Source: Acetobacter sp. CAG:977
Lineage (GTDB): Bacteria; Pseudomonadota; Alphaproteobacteria; CAAGCB01; CAG-977
Assembly: GCA_000434295.1 (NCBI GenBank)
Contig: HF994935.1
Span: 200,037-264,036, forward strand
Direction: 5' to 3'
DNA length: 64,000 nt
How positions within the stretch are numbered: position 1 is the first letter of the stretch; every line of letters begins with the position of its first letter. Position numbers and translations under genes: made by a program. The notes beneath the pieces are model-generated. The model was not told where the DNA came from. It worked only from the letters and a program-made list of their open reading frames with translations, and searched no databases. Below are positions 9,210 through 17,150 of the stretch, in pieces.

Positions 9210-10608
9210 TGATTTTCTCCAACGCGGCGTAAAGAGTTTTTCCCGCCTCGTTTTTGGGGATTTTTTCCAAGTACGAGACGCGGAATGCCGTCGGGTTTAA
9301 ACGGCTTTTTTCGGCGATAAAGGCTTTAACGTCTTTGATATCGTCTTCATTTGTTACGAAAATATCCATACGGTCGTCCCGCCCCGTGCAAGCGCAATCC
9401 AAACCGTTGAAATGCGATTTGATCAGCCGTTCGGTTTCATCCAGATTGACGCGATTGCCAAAGATTTTAAGGAATCTTTTTTTGCGTCCGACGATATAGA
9501 AAAATCCGTCATCGTCGAATTTAGCCATATCTCCCGTAACCAGCCGTCCGTTTCGTTCGTCGCCTTTGATTAAATCTTCGCCTTTTTCGGCATAGCCGAG
9601 CGTGACGTTATCGCCTTCATAGACCAGTTCTCCGACGGTATCGGGAGCTGTGATTTCATTTTCTTGCGTATCGATCAGCGTAAATTTTCCGCCCGGAATG
9701 GCAATTCCCATAGAGCCCGCTTTTTCCAAAGAATTTTGCGCGGGCAGCCAACCCATTCGCGCCGTTGCTTCGGTTTGTCCGTACATGACGACAAATTTTC
9801 GCCCGCTTTGAGCGGCGTATTCGGCGAATTTTTTATGCAATTCGGGGGACAGCTTTCCTCCGGCCTGCGTCATGGTACGCAATGTCGGAACGTCTCTGCG
9901 GAAGAATCTCAGCTTGTCCAAGATTTCATAAGTATAAGGAACGCCGCCGAACGATGTTGCGCCGAATTTATCGAACTGTTCCCAAAATTCGCGTTGCATC
10001 AAAGTCTTTGACGTTAAAATGACGGCGGCTCCGGCATCCAGATGCGTATTGACGATGGACAGCCCGTAAGTATAGTTCATCGGCAAAGTCGTAATGGCGC
10101 GTTCCGTATCGTCGATATTCAGGTACTCAACGATGGAAGCGGTGTTTGCTTCGATATTTTTATAGCTTTGGCGAACCAGCTTTGGCGACCCCGTAGACCC
10201 TGACGTTGTCAACAGCAAAGCCAAATCGTCGTGCAAAGGAAAAGGCGCGTCTTCGTTTAAAGAAACCAAAGAGTACCCGTAAGCTTCAAAGACAGGTTTT
10301 TCGTTGAAACGCTCTGCCGTTTGAGCGGGTGCCCAAATATATTGAGGACGATACAGGCGTAAGAAGTTATCCAACAATTCCGTATCGATATGAGCGTCCA
10401 GCATTAAAGGGACGACTTTATTTTTTAGAAACGAAACGTAGCCTGCCATAGAAGCGTAAGTATTCGAGCACAGACAAAACACCAACGTTCTGGGGGGCAA
10501 ATATTGTTTCATTTCGTCGCAAAAAGCCGACAGGGAGGAATAAGTAAATTCCTCTCCGTCTTCGGTAATCGCGCAGATTTTGTTCGGGTAACGGTTAAAA
10601 TTCCACAT
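9202..10608 (-). CDS. AMP-dependent acyl-acid ligase (acyl-CoA/acyl-ACP synthetase)
   Basis: This 468-residue member of the ANL superfamily activates a carboxylate with ATP. Visible motifs are the P-loop LLLTTSGSTGSPKLV (about residue 133), the aromatic-Gly motif VVMYGQTEATARMG, the YXXGD-type region RLVTGDMAKFDDDGFFYIVGR, and the hinge GRKKRFLKIFGNRVNLDE. The C-terminal lid is short. The gene starts inside the end of the ACP gene (14-base overlap), which makes the ACP its likely acceptor. It probably loads a free acid onto the downstream ACP, or onto CoA, for the LuxE/LuxC branch. The substrate cannot be told from sequence. Confidence 0.85.
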   Translation of the reverse strand: MWNFNRYPNKICAITEDGEEFTYSSLSAFCDEMKQYLPPRTLVFCLCSNTYASMAGYVSFLKNKVVPLMLDAHIDTELLDNFLRLYRPQYIWAPAQTAERFNEKPVFEAYGYSLVSLNEDAPFPLHDDLALLLTTSGSTGSPKLVRQSYKNIEANTASIVEYLNIDDTERAITTLPMNYTYGLSIVNTHLDAGAAVILTSKTLMQREFWEQFDKFGATSFGGVPYTYEILDKLRFFRRDVPTLRTMTQAGGKLSPELHKKFAEYAAQSGRKFVVMYGQTEATARMGWLPAQNSLEKAGSMGIAIPGGKFTLIDTQENEITAPDTVGELVYEGDNVTLGYAEKGEDLIKGDERNGRLVTGDMAKFDDDGFFYIVGRKKRFLKIFGNRVNLDETERLIKSHFNGLDCACTGRDDRMDIFVTNEDDIKDVKAFIAEKSRLNPTAFRVSYLEKIPKNEAGKTLYAALEKINE

Positions 10609-10834
10609 TGTACTTTTGGCTCAGGATTTCTTTTCCTTTTTCGAAAGAGCTGAAATCGATGATATCGTCGGTTTCCATCATGATATCGAACGCTTCTTCC
10701 AAAGCGGCGATCAGCCCCATGTGTCCGACGGAATCCCAAGCTTCGATGCTTTGGTATTTCAAGTTGGGGACATCGGCTTCGGGGACGTCAAAGGCTTCGA
10801 CGAAGGCTTTGATATATTTTTCGTTATTGGTCAT
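10595..10834 (-). CDS. Acyl carrier protein (second ACP of the operon)
   Basis: The 79-residue acidic protein folds as an ACP. The phosphopantetheine-attachment Ser lies in AWDSVGHMGLIAALEEAF (Ser about residue 35), with DSVGHM in place of the housekeeping DSLDTV. This marks it as a specialised carrier rather than the fatty-acid AcpP. A CCAGGAGATT ribosome site precedes the ATG. It sits between the split transketolase and the AMP ligase, so it likely carries the group made or activated by the 3' half of the operon. Confidence 0.9.
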   Translation of the reverse strand: MTNNEKYIKAFVEAFDVPEADVPNLKYQSIEAWDSVGHMGLIAALEEAFDIMMETDDIIDFSSFEKGKEILSQKYNVEF

Positions 10835-10863
10835 GATTTAATCTCCTGGTTCAGTTACATAGG

Positions 10864-11838
10864 TTACAGATTTTTATAGGCTTCGGTAATTTTTTCAGCG
10901 ATTTGAGGAGCCGTCAAACCGCTGTTTTCAAGCAGACGCGGATATTCGTCGGCATGAATATAAGTATCTTCGGCGCCGATGATGCAAAGCGGGGGCGTTT
11001 TTTTCGTGCGCGTTGCCAATATTTCAGCAACGGCGCCGCCCAGTCCGCCGATAACCGATCCTTCTTCGACTGTAACGATCAATTTTGCCTGACAGGCTTC
11101 TTTGATCGCTTCAACGTCCAAAGGTTTAATGGTATGCATATCGACGACTTTTGCTTCGATACCGCGTTCGGAAAGGATTTCCGCGGCTTTTAACGATTGG
11201 TAGACCATGGTTCCCGTTGCAAAGATCGTGATGTCTTTGCCTTCTTTAAGGGATATGGACTTTCCGATTTCGAAATCGAAATCCTCGGAGTAGACAATCG
11301 GATTATGCGTAGCCCCGGTCAGTCGAACATAAACCGGCAAATCCGAATTTGCCAAAGACATGATCATTTTGACCGTTTCGGTGCAATCGGCAGGCGAGAG
11401 AACCGTCAAATTCGGAATAGAGCGCATAATGGCAATATCATTGATGCAGTGATGGGTAGCTCCGTATTCGCCTTGAGAAAAACCTGCGGACAACCCTAAA
11501 ATTTTAACGCCCAGCTTCATATACCCTAACGTTACGCGGACTTGATCCGTGCAACGCATGGACATAAAGGGCGCCTGAGCGGTTACGAAAGGATTGAAGC
11601 CTTCTTTTGCCAATCCTCCGGCGACGGTAATCATATTTTGTTCAGATATGCCGGCATTGAAAAAACGGTCGGGATACGCATTTTTAAAACGCATCAAGCC
11701 AGAGTACGTTCCTTGATCGGCTGTCATGAAGATACTTTTTTCGTTTTCTTTTGCTACTTCAAGTGCGGCGATTCCGATGCAACCGTTTGCTCCGGTTAAA
11801 GACCAAGTTTTGATATTGATGGGGGAATATTTAATCAT
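10864..11838 (-). CDS. Transketolase, C-terminal subunit (pyrimidine and C-terminal domains)
   Basis: This 324-residue protein is the second half of a two-gene transketolase, as found in archaea, Firmicutes and many polysaccharide clusters. It holds the ThDP pyrimidine-binding domain with the family segment DRFFNAGISEQNMITVAGGLA (Glu of SEQN is the catalytic Glu that activates ThDP) and a C-terminal domain with VVDMHTIKPLD and VTVEEGSVIGGLGGAVAE. Transketolases move a two-carbon ketol unit from a keto sugar to an aldehyde. Its start overlaps the N-subunit stop by four bases (ATGA). Because LuxC downstream makes an aldehyde, an aldehyde-plus-two-carbon product is a reasonable idea, but the pair could instead be the cell's housekeeping transketolase. 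Confidence 0.9.
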   Translation of the reverse strand: MIKYSPINIKTWSLTGANGCIGIAALEVAKENEKSIFMTADQGTYSGLMRFKNAYPDRFFNAGISEQNMITVAGGLAKEGFNPFVTAQAPFMSMRCTDQVRVTLGYMKLGVKILGLSAGFSQGEYGATHHCINDIAIMRSIPNLTVLSPADCTETVKMIMSLANSDLPVYVRLTGATHNPIVYSEDFDFEIGKSISLKEGKDITIFATGTMVYQSLKAAEILSERGIEAKVVDMHTIKPLDVEAIKEACQAKLIVTVEEGSVIGGLGGAVAEILATRTKKTPPLCIIGAEDTYIHADEYPRLLENSGLTAPQIAEKITEAYKNL

Positions 11839-12665
11839 TGGTTTTCCTCCTGTTCCGCCATGGCTTGTTCATACTGTTCTTTGCTAAGTTTTCCGACGTG
11901 CCACTTAGGAACATTTTCAATAAAAGAAACGCCTTTGCCTTTAACAGTATTAGCGATGACGGCATACGGTCTTTCATGTTTTTCTTTCAGGGCTTCGTAC
12001 AAAGCCGCAACATCGTGTCCGTCAACGGTTTTCGTGTCCCAACCAAAGCTTTTCCATTTAGCTTCCATGTCTTCCATAGAAATGATTTCGGTTGTTTTAT
12101 CATCGCATTGCAATCCGTTTTTGTCTACGACGACAGTTATGTTATCCAATCGCAACTGAGGTGCGGCTAAAGCGCTTTCCCATATGGCGCCTTCGTTACA
12201 TTCTCCGTCGCCCAATACGACGAAGACACGGGAGGAAAGGTTGCCTTTCATTTTTAACGCCCAAGCCGTTCCGATGCCGAGCCCGAGCCCTTGAGCCAAA
12301 GATCCGCTTGAAAATTCAATTCCGTGAGCGGGATTAATCGTCGGATGAACGCTTAACCAAGAACCGGTTTTTTTGTAAGAAAAGAGTTCTTCTTCGGAAA
12401 TCAGACCGATTTGTTTAAAGACGGCGTACAAAGCCATAGCGCCGTGTCCTTTGCTTAAGATGAAGCGGTCTCTGTCTTCTTTTGTCGGATTTTTGGGATC
12501 AACGTTTAAGATTCCCAAATAAAGAACGGATAATATTTCCGGCAAGGAAAGGGCTCCGCCGATATGAGCGCCGATTCCGCCGACGTTATAAGTCATTTGG
12601 ATAATGTCTTTGCGCATATTTTGCGCAGAAAGGCGAAATGCGGCAAATTTTTCGTCGTTTGTCAT
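11835..12665 (-). CDS. Transketolase, N-terminal subunit (ThDP pyrophosphate domain)
   Basis: The 276-residue protein is the ThDP-diphosphate domain of transketolase. It has FILSKGHGAMALYA, then GSLAQGLGLGIGTAWAL and the ThDP/Mg motif VFVVLGDGECNEGAIWESALAA (short form: LGDGECNEGAIWE, with the Asn about 28 residues after GDG in VVVDKNGLQ). WHVGK near the C-terminus completes the usual subunit end. It overlaps the SDR gene upstream and the C subunit downstream by four bases each, so the three are translationally coupled. Confidence 0.92.
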   Translation of the reverse strand: MTNDEKFAAFRLSAQNMRKDIIQMTYNVGGIGAHIGGALSLPEILSVLYLGILNVDPKNPTKEDRDRFILSKGHGAMALYAVFKQIGLISEEELFSYKKTGSWLSVHPTINPAHGIEFSSGSLAQGLGLGIGTAWALKMKGNLSSRVFVVLGDGECNEGAIWESALAAPQLRLDNITVVVDKNGLQCDDKTTEIISMEDMEAKWKSFGWDTKTVDGHDVAALYEALKEKHERPYAVIANTVKGKGVSFIENVPKWHVGKLSKEQYEQAMAEQEENQ

Positions 12666-13399
12666 AAAAGGCCTCCGTCGATGCGAATGATTTGTCCGTT
12701 AATAAAAGAAGCTTCGTCAGAAGCCAAAAAAACGGCAGCGTTAGCAGCATCTTGTGCTGTTCCGATACGTCCCAGAACAGTGTGCTGTTCAAAATATTCT
12801 ATCTCTTTCGAGCTCATTTCCTCTTTTTTCCCGGTATCCATCAGACTTAAAGCCAGAGCATTTACCCGAATACCGTAGCGTCCGCATTCGGCAGACAGAT
12901 TTTTTGTCCATGAAATTAACGCGGCTTTTGATGCGGCATACGCGATTTGCCCTTCGTAAGTAATCAGTCCGCCGATAGATGCGATATTGATAATACTTCC
13001 CGATTTTTGGCGCATCATTATGCGTAAAATAAGCTGTGTTAATTCCAGCTGTGCAAAGAAATTAATGTCAAAGATTTCTTTAAATTTAGAAACCGGTGTT
13101 TGCATAAACATTCCCGAATACAAGATCCCTGCGGAATTAATAAGGATATCTACGGGAGTTTTTTTCAAAAACAAATCTTTAATGACAGACTTCATTGTAT
13201 TCGTGTCCGTCATATCAAAAAATACGGGAGTGACAGAAACTCCGTGTTTCGTCGAAAGGTCAGAACACATATCCTTAAATTCGGAGGTCTCTTGCCTGGC
13301 GTGAGCAATGACGTTTGCCCCGCGCTTGGCAAATTCTTCCAAGAAGGCTTTGCCTAAACCGCGATTGGTTCCGGTAATGAAAACATTTTTTCCTTTCAT
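12662..13399 (-). CDS. SDR-family oxidoreductase, FabG-like
   Basis: A classical short-chain dehydrogenase of 245 residues. The nucleotide site is GTNRGLGKAF near the N-terminus. Asn occurs in LINSAGILYS. The catalytic Ser-Tyr-Lys set is in IINIASIGG and YAASKAALISWTK, and the C-terminus has the FabG-like ASFINGQIIRIDGG. It most resembles 3-oxoacyl-ACP reductases. In this operon it would reduce a beta-keto acyl intermediate on one of the two ACPs, or a keto group made by the transketolase, whose N-subunit gene it overlaps by four bases. Confidence 0.88.
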   Translation of the reverse strand: MKGKNVFITGTNRGLGKAFLEEFAKRGANVIAHARQETSEFKDMCSDLSTKHGVSVTPVFFDMTDTNTMKSVIKDLFLKKTPVDILINSAGILYSGMFMQTPVSKFKEIFDINFFAQLELTQLILRIMMRQKSGSIINIASIGGLITYEGQIAYAASKAALISWTKNLSAECGRYGIRVNALALSLMDTGKKEEMSSKEIEYFEQHTVLGRIGTAQDAANAAVFLASDEASFINGQIIRIDGGLL

Positions 13400-13410
13400 G
13401 CGTTTTCCTT

Positions 13411-13899
13411 TTAAGACGGCATAAATTTAGCCATAACGGCAGGCATTACCATTTGAAATTCTGCTTTGCAAGTCAGGATCTTTTTGTCGTTTTTTATCAG
13501 GAAGGCCTTTCCTTCCGCTTTTGCCAGCCCGCGCCTGAAAGATTTTATTTCTGTTTCCATGAACAAACGGTCATTTGGGCGAACACCGTTTAGCAAGTCA
13601 ACATTAATGAATTTTGAGGCGTATATGATATCAAGATCAGGATCGTTCAGCGCATGCATGCACAACAATCCTGTTTGCATAATGCATTCCAGCTGAAATG
13701 CTCCCGGAACGATGGGATCGTTTGGAAAATGACATTCAAAAAACCATTCATTTTCGGGGAAATCTCTGTATCCTTTTCCTGACTGACCCGGAATAATCTC
13801 GGCATGGTCAACGAAAACAAAGGGAGGAGTCATCCTTAAATAATTCAGGATGTCCTTTTTTTCCAAAATTATCGGAGACGAGAGATTCGTTTCTGTCAT
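13411..13899 (-). CDS. FabZ-like hot-dog protein (3-hydroxyacyl-ACP dehydratase family)
   Basis: The 162-residue protein has FVFVDHAEIIPG and the FabZ signature ENEWFFECHFPNDPIVPGAF, with the active-site His in CHFPNDP and the helix Glu in FQLECIMQTG. FabZ enzymes remove water from 3-hydroxyacyl-ACP. The Gly before His is Cys here. It is paired with a second, more divergent copy that overlaps it by four bases, suggesting a heteromeric pair as seen in some PUFA and polyketide systems. It probably processes beta-hydroxyacyl groups formed by the KAS III enzymes and SDRs of this operon. Confidence 0.85.
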   Translation of the reverse strand: MTETNLSSPIILEKKDILNYLRMTPPFVFVDHAEIIPGQSGKGYRDFPENEWFFECHFPNDPIVPGAFQLECIMQTGLLCMHALNDPDLDIIYASKFINVDLLNGVRPNDRLFMETEIKSFRRGLAKAEGKAFLIKNDKKILTCKAEFQMVMPAVMAKFMPS

Positions 13900-14387
13900 G
13901 GAAGTTTCTCCTTTTCAACAGGCAAAAATGCATTGATAAGCTCAGGGACAATTATTTGGAAAGAACCTTGACAGGCGAGTTCGTTTTTATTCGTTTTAAA
14001 AGAAAAAACGCTGGCTTCACCTTGAATTTTTACAAGTCCGCGTCTATTACTTAAAATTTCTGTTTGAATGTTTAGGTAATTTCCAGGTTCGACGTTTTTA
14101 AAAAAGGAGAAATCTTTAAAATTTCTCATGTAAAAGGATAAAGCCTGACTTTCAAACGAAGAAGCAACAGCCAGCGAAGCTGTTTGGGTTAAGGTTTCAA
14201 CTAAAAAAATTTCCGGAACGACAGGTCTGTCCGTGTAATGGCACTTAAAGAACCATTCATTATGCGTGAATAGTTTTATCCCTTTTGCAGAAACTCCGGG
14301 AACGACCTCGGCATAATCGACGAAAATATACGGAGCCGTGTTTTTTAAGTATTTATTTATATTGGAAGAATCTATTATCAGAGGCAT
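13896..14387 (-). CDS. Second FabZ-like hot-dog protein, divergent
   Basis: This 163-residue protein is clearly a paralogue of the downstream one (shared YIFVDYAEVVPGVSAKG and NEWFFKCHYTDRPVVPE). It keeps the His (KCHYTDRP) and Glu (FLVETLTQTAS), but the conserved Pro-Gly after VVP is Pro-Glu and the HFP motif is HYT. It may be the less active or structural partner in a heteromer. Its stop overlaps the start of the partner gene. Confidence 0.8.
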   Translation of the reverse strand: MPLIIDSSNINKYLKNTAPYIFVDYAEVVPGVSAKGIKLFTHNEWFFKCHYTDRPVVPEIFLVETLTQTASLAVASSFESQALSFYMRNFKDFSFFKNVEPGNYLNIQTEILSNRRGLVKIQGEASVFSFKTNKNELACQGSFQIIVPELINAFLPVEKEKLP

Positions 14388-14390
14388 TTC

Positions 14391-15521
14391 TTAAACCTCG
14401 TTTTTGAAATAGCGGATCCAATATTCGACTTTTTCCTTTCTTGTCGGAATGTTTTGCGGTGTTTGAAAAATTGCCATACCGCCATTGTACAAGCCGTTCG
14501 TATTGACGATACAGCTTCCCCAAGATAATCCGACACCGAACGTACACATTAAAACACGCTTCATTTCGGACTTTAAGCAATCCAGCAATACGCTTAATAC
14601 GGCGACAGTTGAACAATTTGCATATTTTTCAAAAGGCGTTGCAGGCGTTTTTTCGGCGGGAAGGTTCGCGTGTTTGCGAATGGTATTCACGATCTGCTTG
14701 TTTGCCTGGTGTATGGCAAACAGGTCAATGTCATCTTTTGTTAAACCGGCATACTCCAATATTTCAGAAATGCTTTTCGGACCGATTTCCATGGCGAAAT
14801 TAAAGACGTCCATTCCGCGCATAACATCATCCCACGGATGCCAAACATTTCCGGCAGCATCGGTTACTTCTATGTCGGCGATGTCCTTTCGGATCGGCAG
14901 GCGGGCGGCTCCTGCAGGGATAATCAGTTTATCCCATTCTTTGCCGCGCGTCCCTGTCAGAAAATAAGCAGGGTTTTCCTGTTCGGAATATTCCAATAAC
15001 GTCGCCGTACCGATATCGGACAGAAGCATAGATGTTATTCTGTTCCGTACATCATTCCGCATACTGGGCATTTCTCCGCCTAAAAGCAGAAGCTTTTTTA
15101 CGGCACCAGCTTCAATCAAAGAATGTGCCGTTAATAACGCATTCGCCGTAGACGTGCAACCGCCGTTCATGTCAATACAGACGCAATGTTCGCTTAAGCA
15201 GAGTTTTCCTTGCAATAAACAAGAAGTTGTCGGAAGCGTATAGTCTGGCGTCGTTGAATAAAAGATCAACGCATCAATTTCGTCTGTATTGATGTTCATT
15301 TCTTTGAACAAGAGACGGGCGGCTTCTTCGCATAAATCTGCTGTTGTTACTCCCTCGTCAACGACATGGCGCGTTCCCAATCCCAGAATTTTTTTGTTGC
15401 GAGCCAGTTTTTTCGGGTCGTTGTCATAATATTGGATTTCATCGTCAATATTGATGACGCGTTCGGGGACGACGCCTTTTATTCCGGTTATTTTAACGTG
15501 GTTGAAACGGCACAGCCCCAT
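14391..15521 (-). CDS. 3-oxoacyl-ACP synthase III family enzyme (KAS III), second copy
   Basis: A 376-residue thiolase-fold condensing enzyme of the FabH family. The Cys-His-Asn triad is visible: Cys in DMNGGCTSTANAL, His in LFAIHQANKQIV and Asn in EKYANCSTVAVL. ALIFYSTTPDYTLP and the C-terminal LMCTFGVGLSWGS are family segments. It would condense an acyl-CoA starter with malonyl-ACP or transfer an acyl group. The C-terminal extension (PTRKEKVEYWIRYF) is shared with the first KAS III of the operon, which supports a common origin. The next gene upstream ends one base before this start. Confidence 0.88.
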   Translation of the reverse strand: MGLCRFNHVKITGIKGVVPERVINIDDEIQYYDNDPKKLARNKKILGLGTRHVVDEGVTTADLCEEAARLLFKEMNINTDEIDALIFYSTTPDYTLPTTSCLLQGKLCLSEHCVCIDMNGGCTSTANALLTAHSLIEAGAVKKLLLLGGEMPSMRNDVRNRITSMLLSDIGTATLLEYSEQENPAYFLTGTRGKEWDKLIIPAGAARLPIRKDIADIEVTDAAGNVWHPWDDVMRGMDVFNFAMEIGPKSISEILEYAGLTKDDIDLFAIHQANKQIVNTIRKHANLPAEKTPATPFEKYANCSTVAVLSVLLDCLKSEMKRVLMCTFGVGLSWGSCIVNTNGLYNGGMAIFQTPQNIPTRKEKVEYWIRYFKNEV

Positions 15522-16160
15522 TTATATTTCTCCGACTTTTAATGCCGGATTTCCCAGCATATAGCAGTTATGACGACATCCTTTATAAACAGCCGACAGC
15601 GGAGCGACTTTATTATTATTTCCGATTTTTGCATGCGGCAATATAACGGCATTCGTGCCGATGATATTGTCGTTGCCGATTTTTACGGCTCCGAGTACGG
15701 AAGAACGGGGACCAAAGAAATTGAAATCTCCGATTTCCGTATCGTGGCCGACAATGACATTGCTGTTAAAAACGTTTCCGTTTCCGATCGTCAGATTAAC
15801 GCTACCAAAAAAGGGAGGAACGAAAATATTTGCCTCGCCGCAACAGACACTCGGATCAAGCGGGGTACAAATAATATTAAGGAAACGTACATCGCGTTTT
15901 TTTAAATCGTTATAGATTTTGCGCCTGAGTTCCGGATAACCCGCTCCGATAACGGCATATTCGTCATCTTTAAAGACATGGTCGCTTTCTTCGCCCAAGT
16001 AGAATTTCTGCAAGTGTTTATAGTCGACTGTATGTCCGTACCCGCCGTGCCCTAAAAAGCCGCCGAATTCAACGGAAGGATCGTAAGATTTCATTACGGA
16101 CAGGTGGTTATAACATTCACGGGCGAAGCCGTCACCGCCGACGATAAACACTTTTTTCAT
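15522..16160 (-). CDS. Left-handed beta-helix acyltransferase, NeuD/PglD family
   Basis: The 212-residue protein has an N-terminal Rossmann-like start (KKVFIVGGDGFARECY) that binds the nucleotide sugar in this family, and a C-terminal hexapeptide-repeat helix (IGNGNVFNSNVIVGHD, IGDFNFFGPRS, IGNDNIIGTNAVI, IGNNNKVAPLSAV). His in VIVGHDTEIGD is the expected catalytic base. PglD- and VioB-type enzymes acylate the 4-amino group of UDP- or dTDP-4-amino-6-deoxy sugars. Together with the aminotransferase at the head of the operon this points to an N-acylated amino sugar, with an acyl donor probably made by the ACP/KAS III genes. Confidence 0.85.
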   Translation of the reverse strand: MKKVFIVGGDGFARECYNHLSVMKSYDPSVEFGGFLGHGGYGHTVDYKHLQKFYLGEESDHVFKDDEYAVIGAGYPELRRKIYNDLKKRDVRFLNIICTPLDPSVCCGEANIFVPPFFGSVNLTIGNGNVFNSNVIVGHDTEIGDFNFFGPRSSVLGAVKIGNDNIIGTNAVILPHAKIGNNNKVAPLSAVYKGCRHNCYMLGNPALKVGEI

Positions 16161-16161
16161 G

Positions 16162-16908
16162 CTAATAGGTTCCGCAATCTAAAATATAGTTTTGCCCCGT
16201 AATCCACTCCGCTTTGTCGGATAACAGGAACACAATCAGGTTCGCCGCATCCGAAACTTTCCCAAAGCCGAAGGGATACTTGCTTAACGAAGTTTCCAGA
16301 TAGTCGTTATTAGAAGCATCGTTAAGCATCGGTGTTTGAATAAGCGAAGGCGATATGGAATTAACTCGAACCCCTTGAACGGCGGTTTCTCGGGCGATTG
16401 TCTTGAGTGACGCTGCCAAAGCGGCTTTTGCTCCGGAATAAGCGGTCATTCCTTTTTCACAGACAATTCCTCCGATTGAAGAGATGGCGACGATTGCAGA
16501 ACCTTTTCCATTGTTGTTACGACGGTCAACAAAGCCCTTGGTCATAAAAATCGGAGAAAAATAGTCAATGTCGAACATTCTTTTAAGAGAGCTTAAATCC
16601 ACAGCCTGTAAAGGTTCGGTCGCAGAAATGCCTGCGCATAACGCCATTCCTTGGAATTTGCCGTACTTGTTCTTCAGCTCTTTAACGTATAAAGGCAGAT
16701 TTTCAATGTCTTCCGTTAAATCCTTCGCTTCGGTAAAAACGGCATCGGGATATTTCGCTTTGGCTTTCATCGCATCCAAACGCTCCTGATTGCGTCCGAT
16801 GCCGATGACGGTTGCTCCCAGCTCGTTTAATAACAGAGCAACGCCTTCGCCGATACCCGAAGACGCCCCCGTTACGATAAAACGTTGTTCCCGATCAAAA
16901 GATATCAT
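16162..16908 (-). CDS. SDR-family oxidoreductase (first SDR of the operon)
   Basis: A 248-residue classical SDR: cofactor motif TGASSGIGEGVA, ALCAGISATEP in place of NNAG, catalytic Ser in IVAISSIGG, Tyr-Lys in YSGAKAALAAS, and the C-terminal EWITGQNYILDCG. It is closest in look to FabG-type 3-oxoacyl-ACP reductases. It overlaps the ACP gene before it by four bases, so its substrate is probably the acyl group on that ACP. Confidence 0.88.
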   Translation of the reverse strand: MISFDREQRFIVTGASSGIGEGVALLLNELGATVIGIGRNQERLDAMKAKAKYPDAVFTEAKDLTEDIENLPLYVKELKNKYGKFQGMALCAGISATEPLQAVDLSSLKRMFDIDYFSPIFMTKGFVDRRNNNGKGSAIVAISSIGGIVCEKGMTAYSGAKAALAASLKTIARETAVQGVRVNSISPSLIQTPMLNDASNNDYLETSLSKYPFGFGKVSDAANLIVFLLSDKAEWITGQNYILDCGTY

Positions 16909-17135
16909 TCTTCAATCTTTCCTTCGGCTTTGTCCATCAGTTCTTTTACCGTGTGCAAAGACTTCATGTCCGTCAAAGACAATTTTACACCGAATGCCTT
17001 GTCATAAAACGCCATGACAGCCATCTTTGACAAAGAATCCCATTCTTCGTAATCGTCCAATACATCCGTTTCGCATACAGGATCGTCGCGCTGCAATACG
17101 TCCTGCAATTCGGCTAAGTATTCGGCTTTTTTCAT
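16905..17135 (-). CDS. Acyl carrier protein (first ACP of the operon)
   Basis: A 76-residue ACP with the carrier Ser in EEWDSLSKMAVMAF. The ATG at 17135 is chosen over 17144 because AAGGAG lies eight bases upstream of it, while the earlier ATG would be only three bases from that site. It is not the housekeeping AcpP (motif DSLSKM). Its position between the first KAS III and the first SDR suggests it carries the growing beta-keto/beta-hydroxy acyl group. Confidence 0.88.
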   Translation of the reverse strand: MKKAEYLAELQDVLQRDDPVCETDVLDDYEEWDSLSKMAVMAFYDKAFGVKLSLTDMKSLHTVKELMDKAEGKIEE

Positions 17136-17150
17136 AACATACACTCCTTA

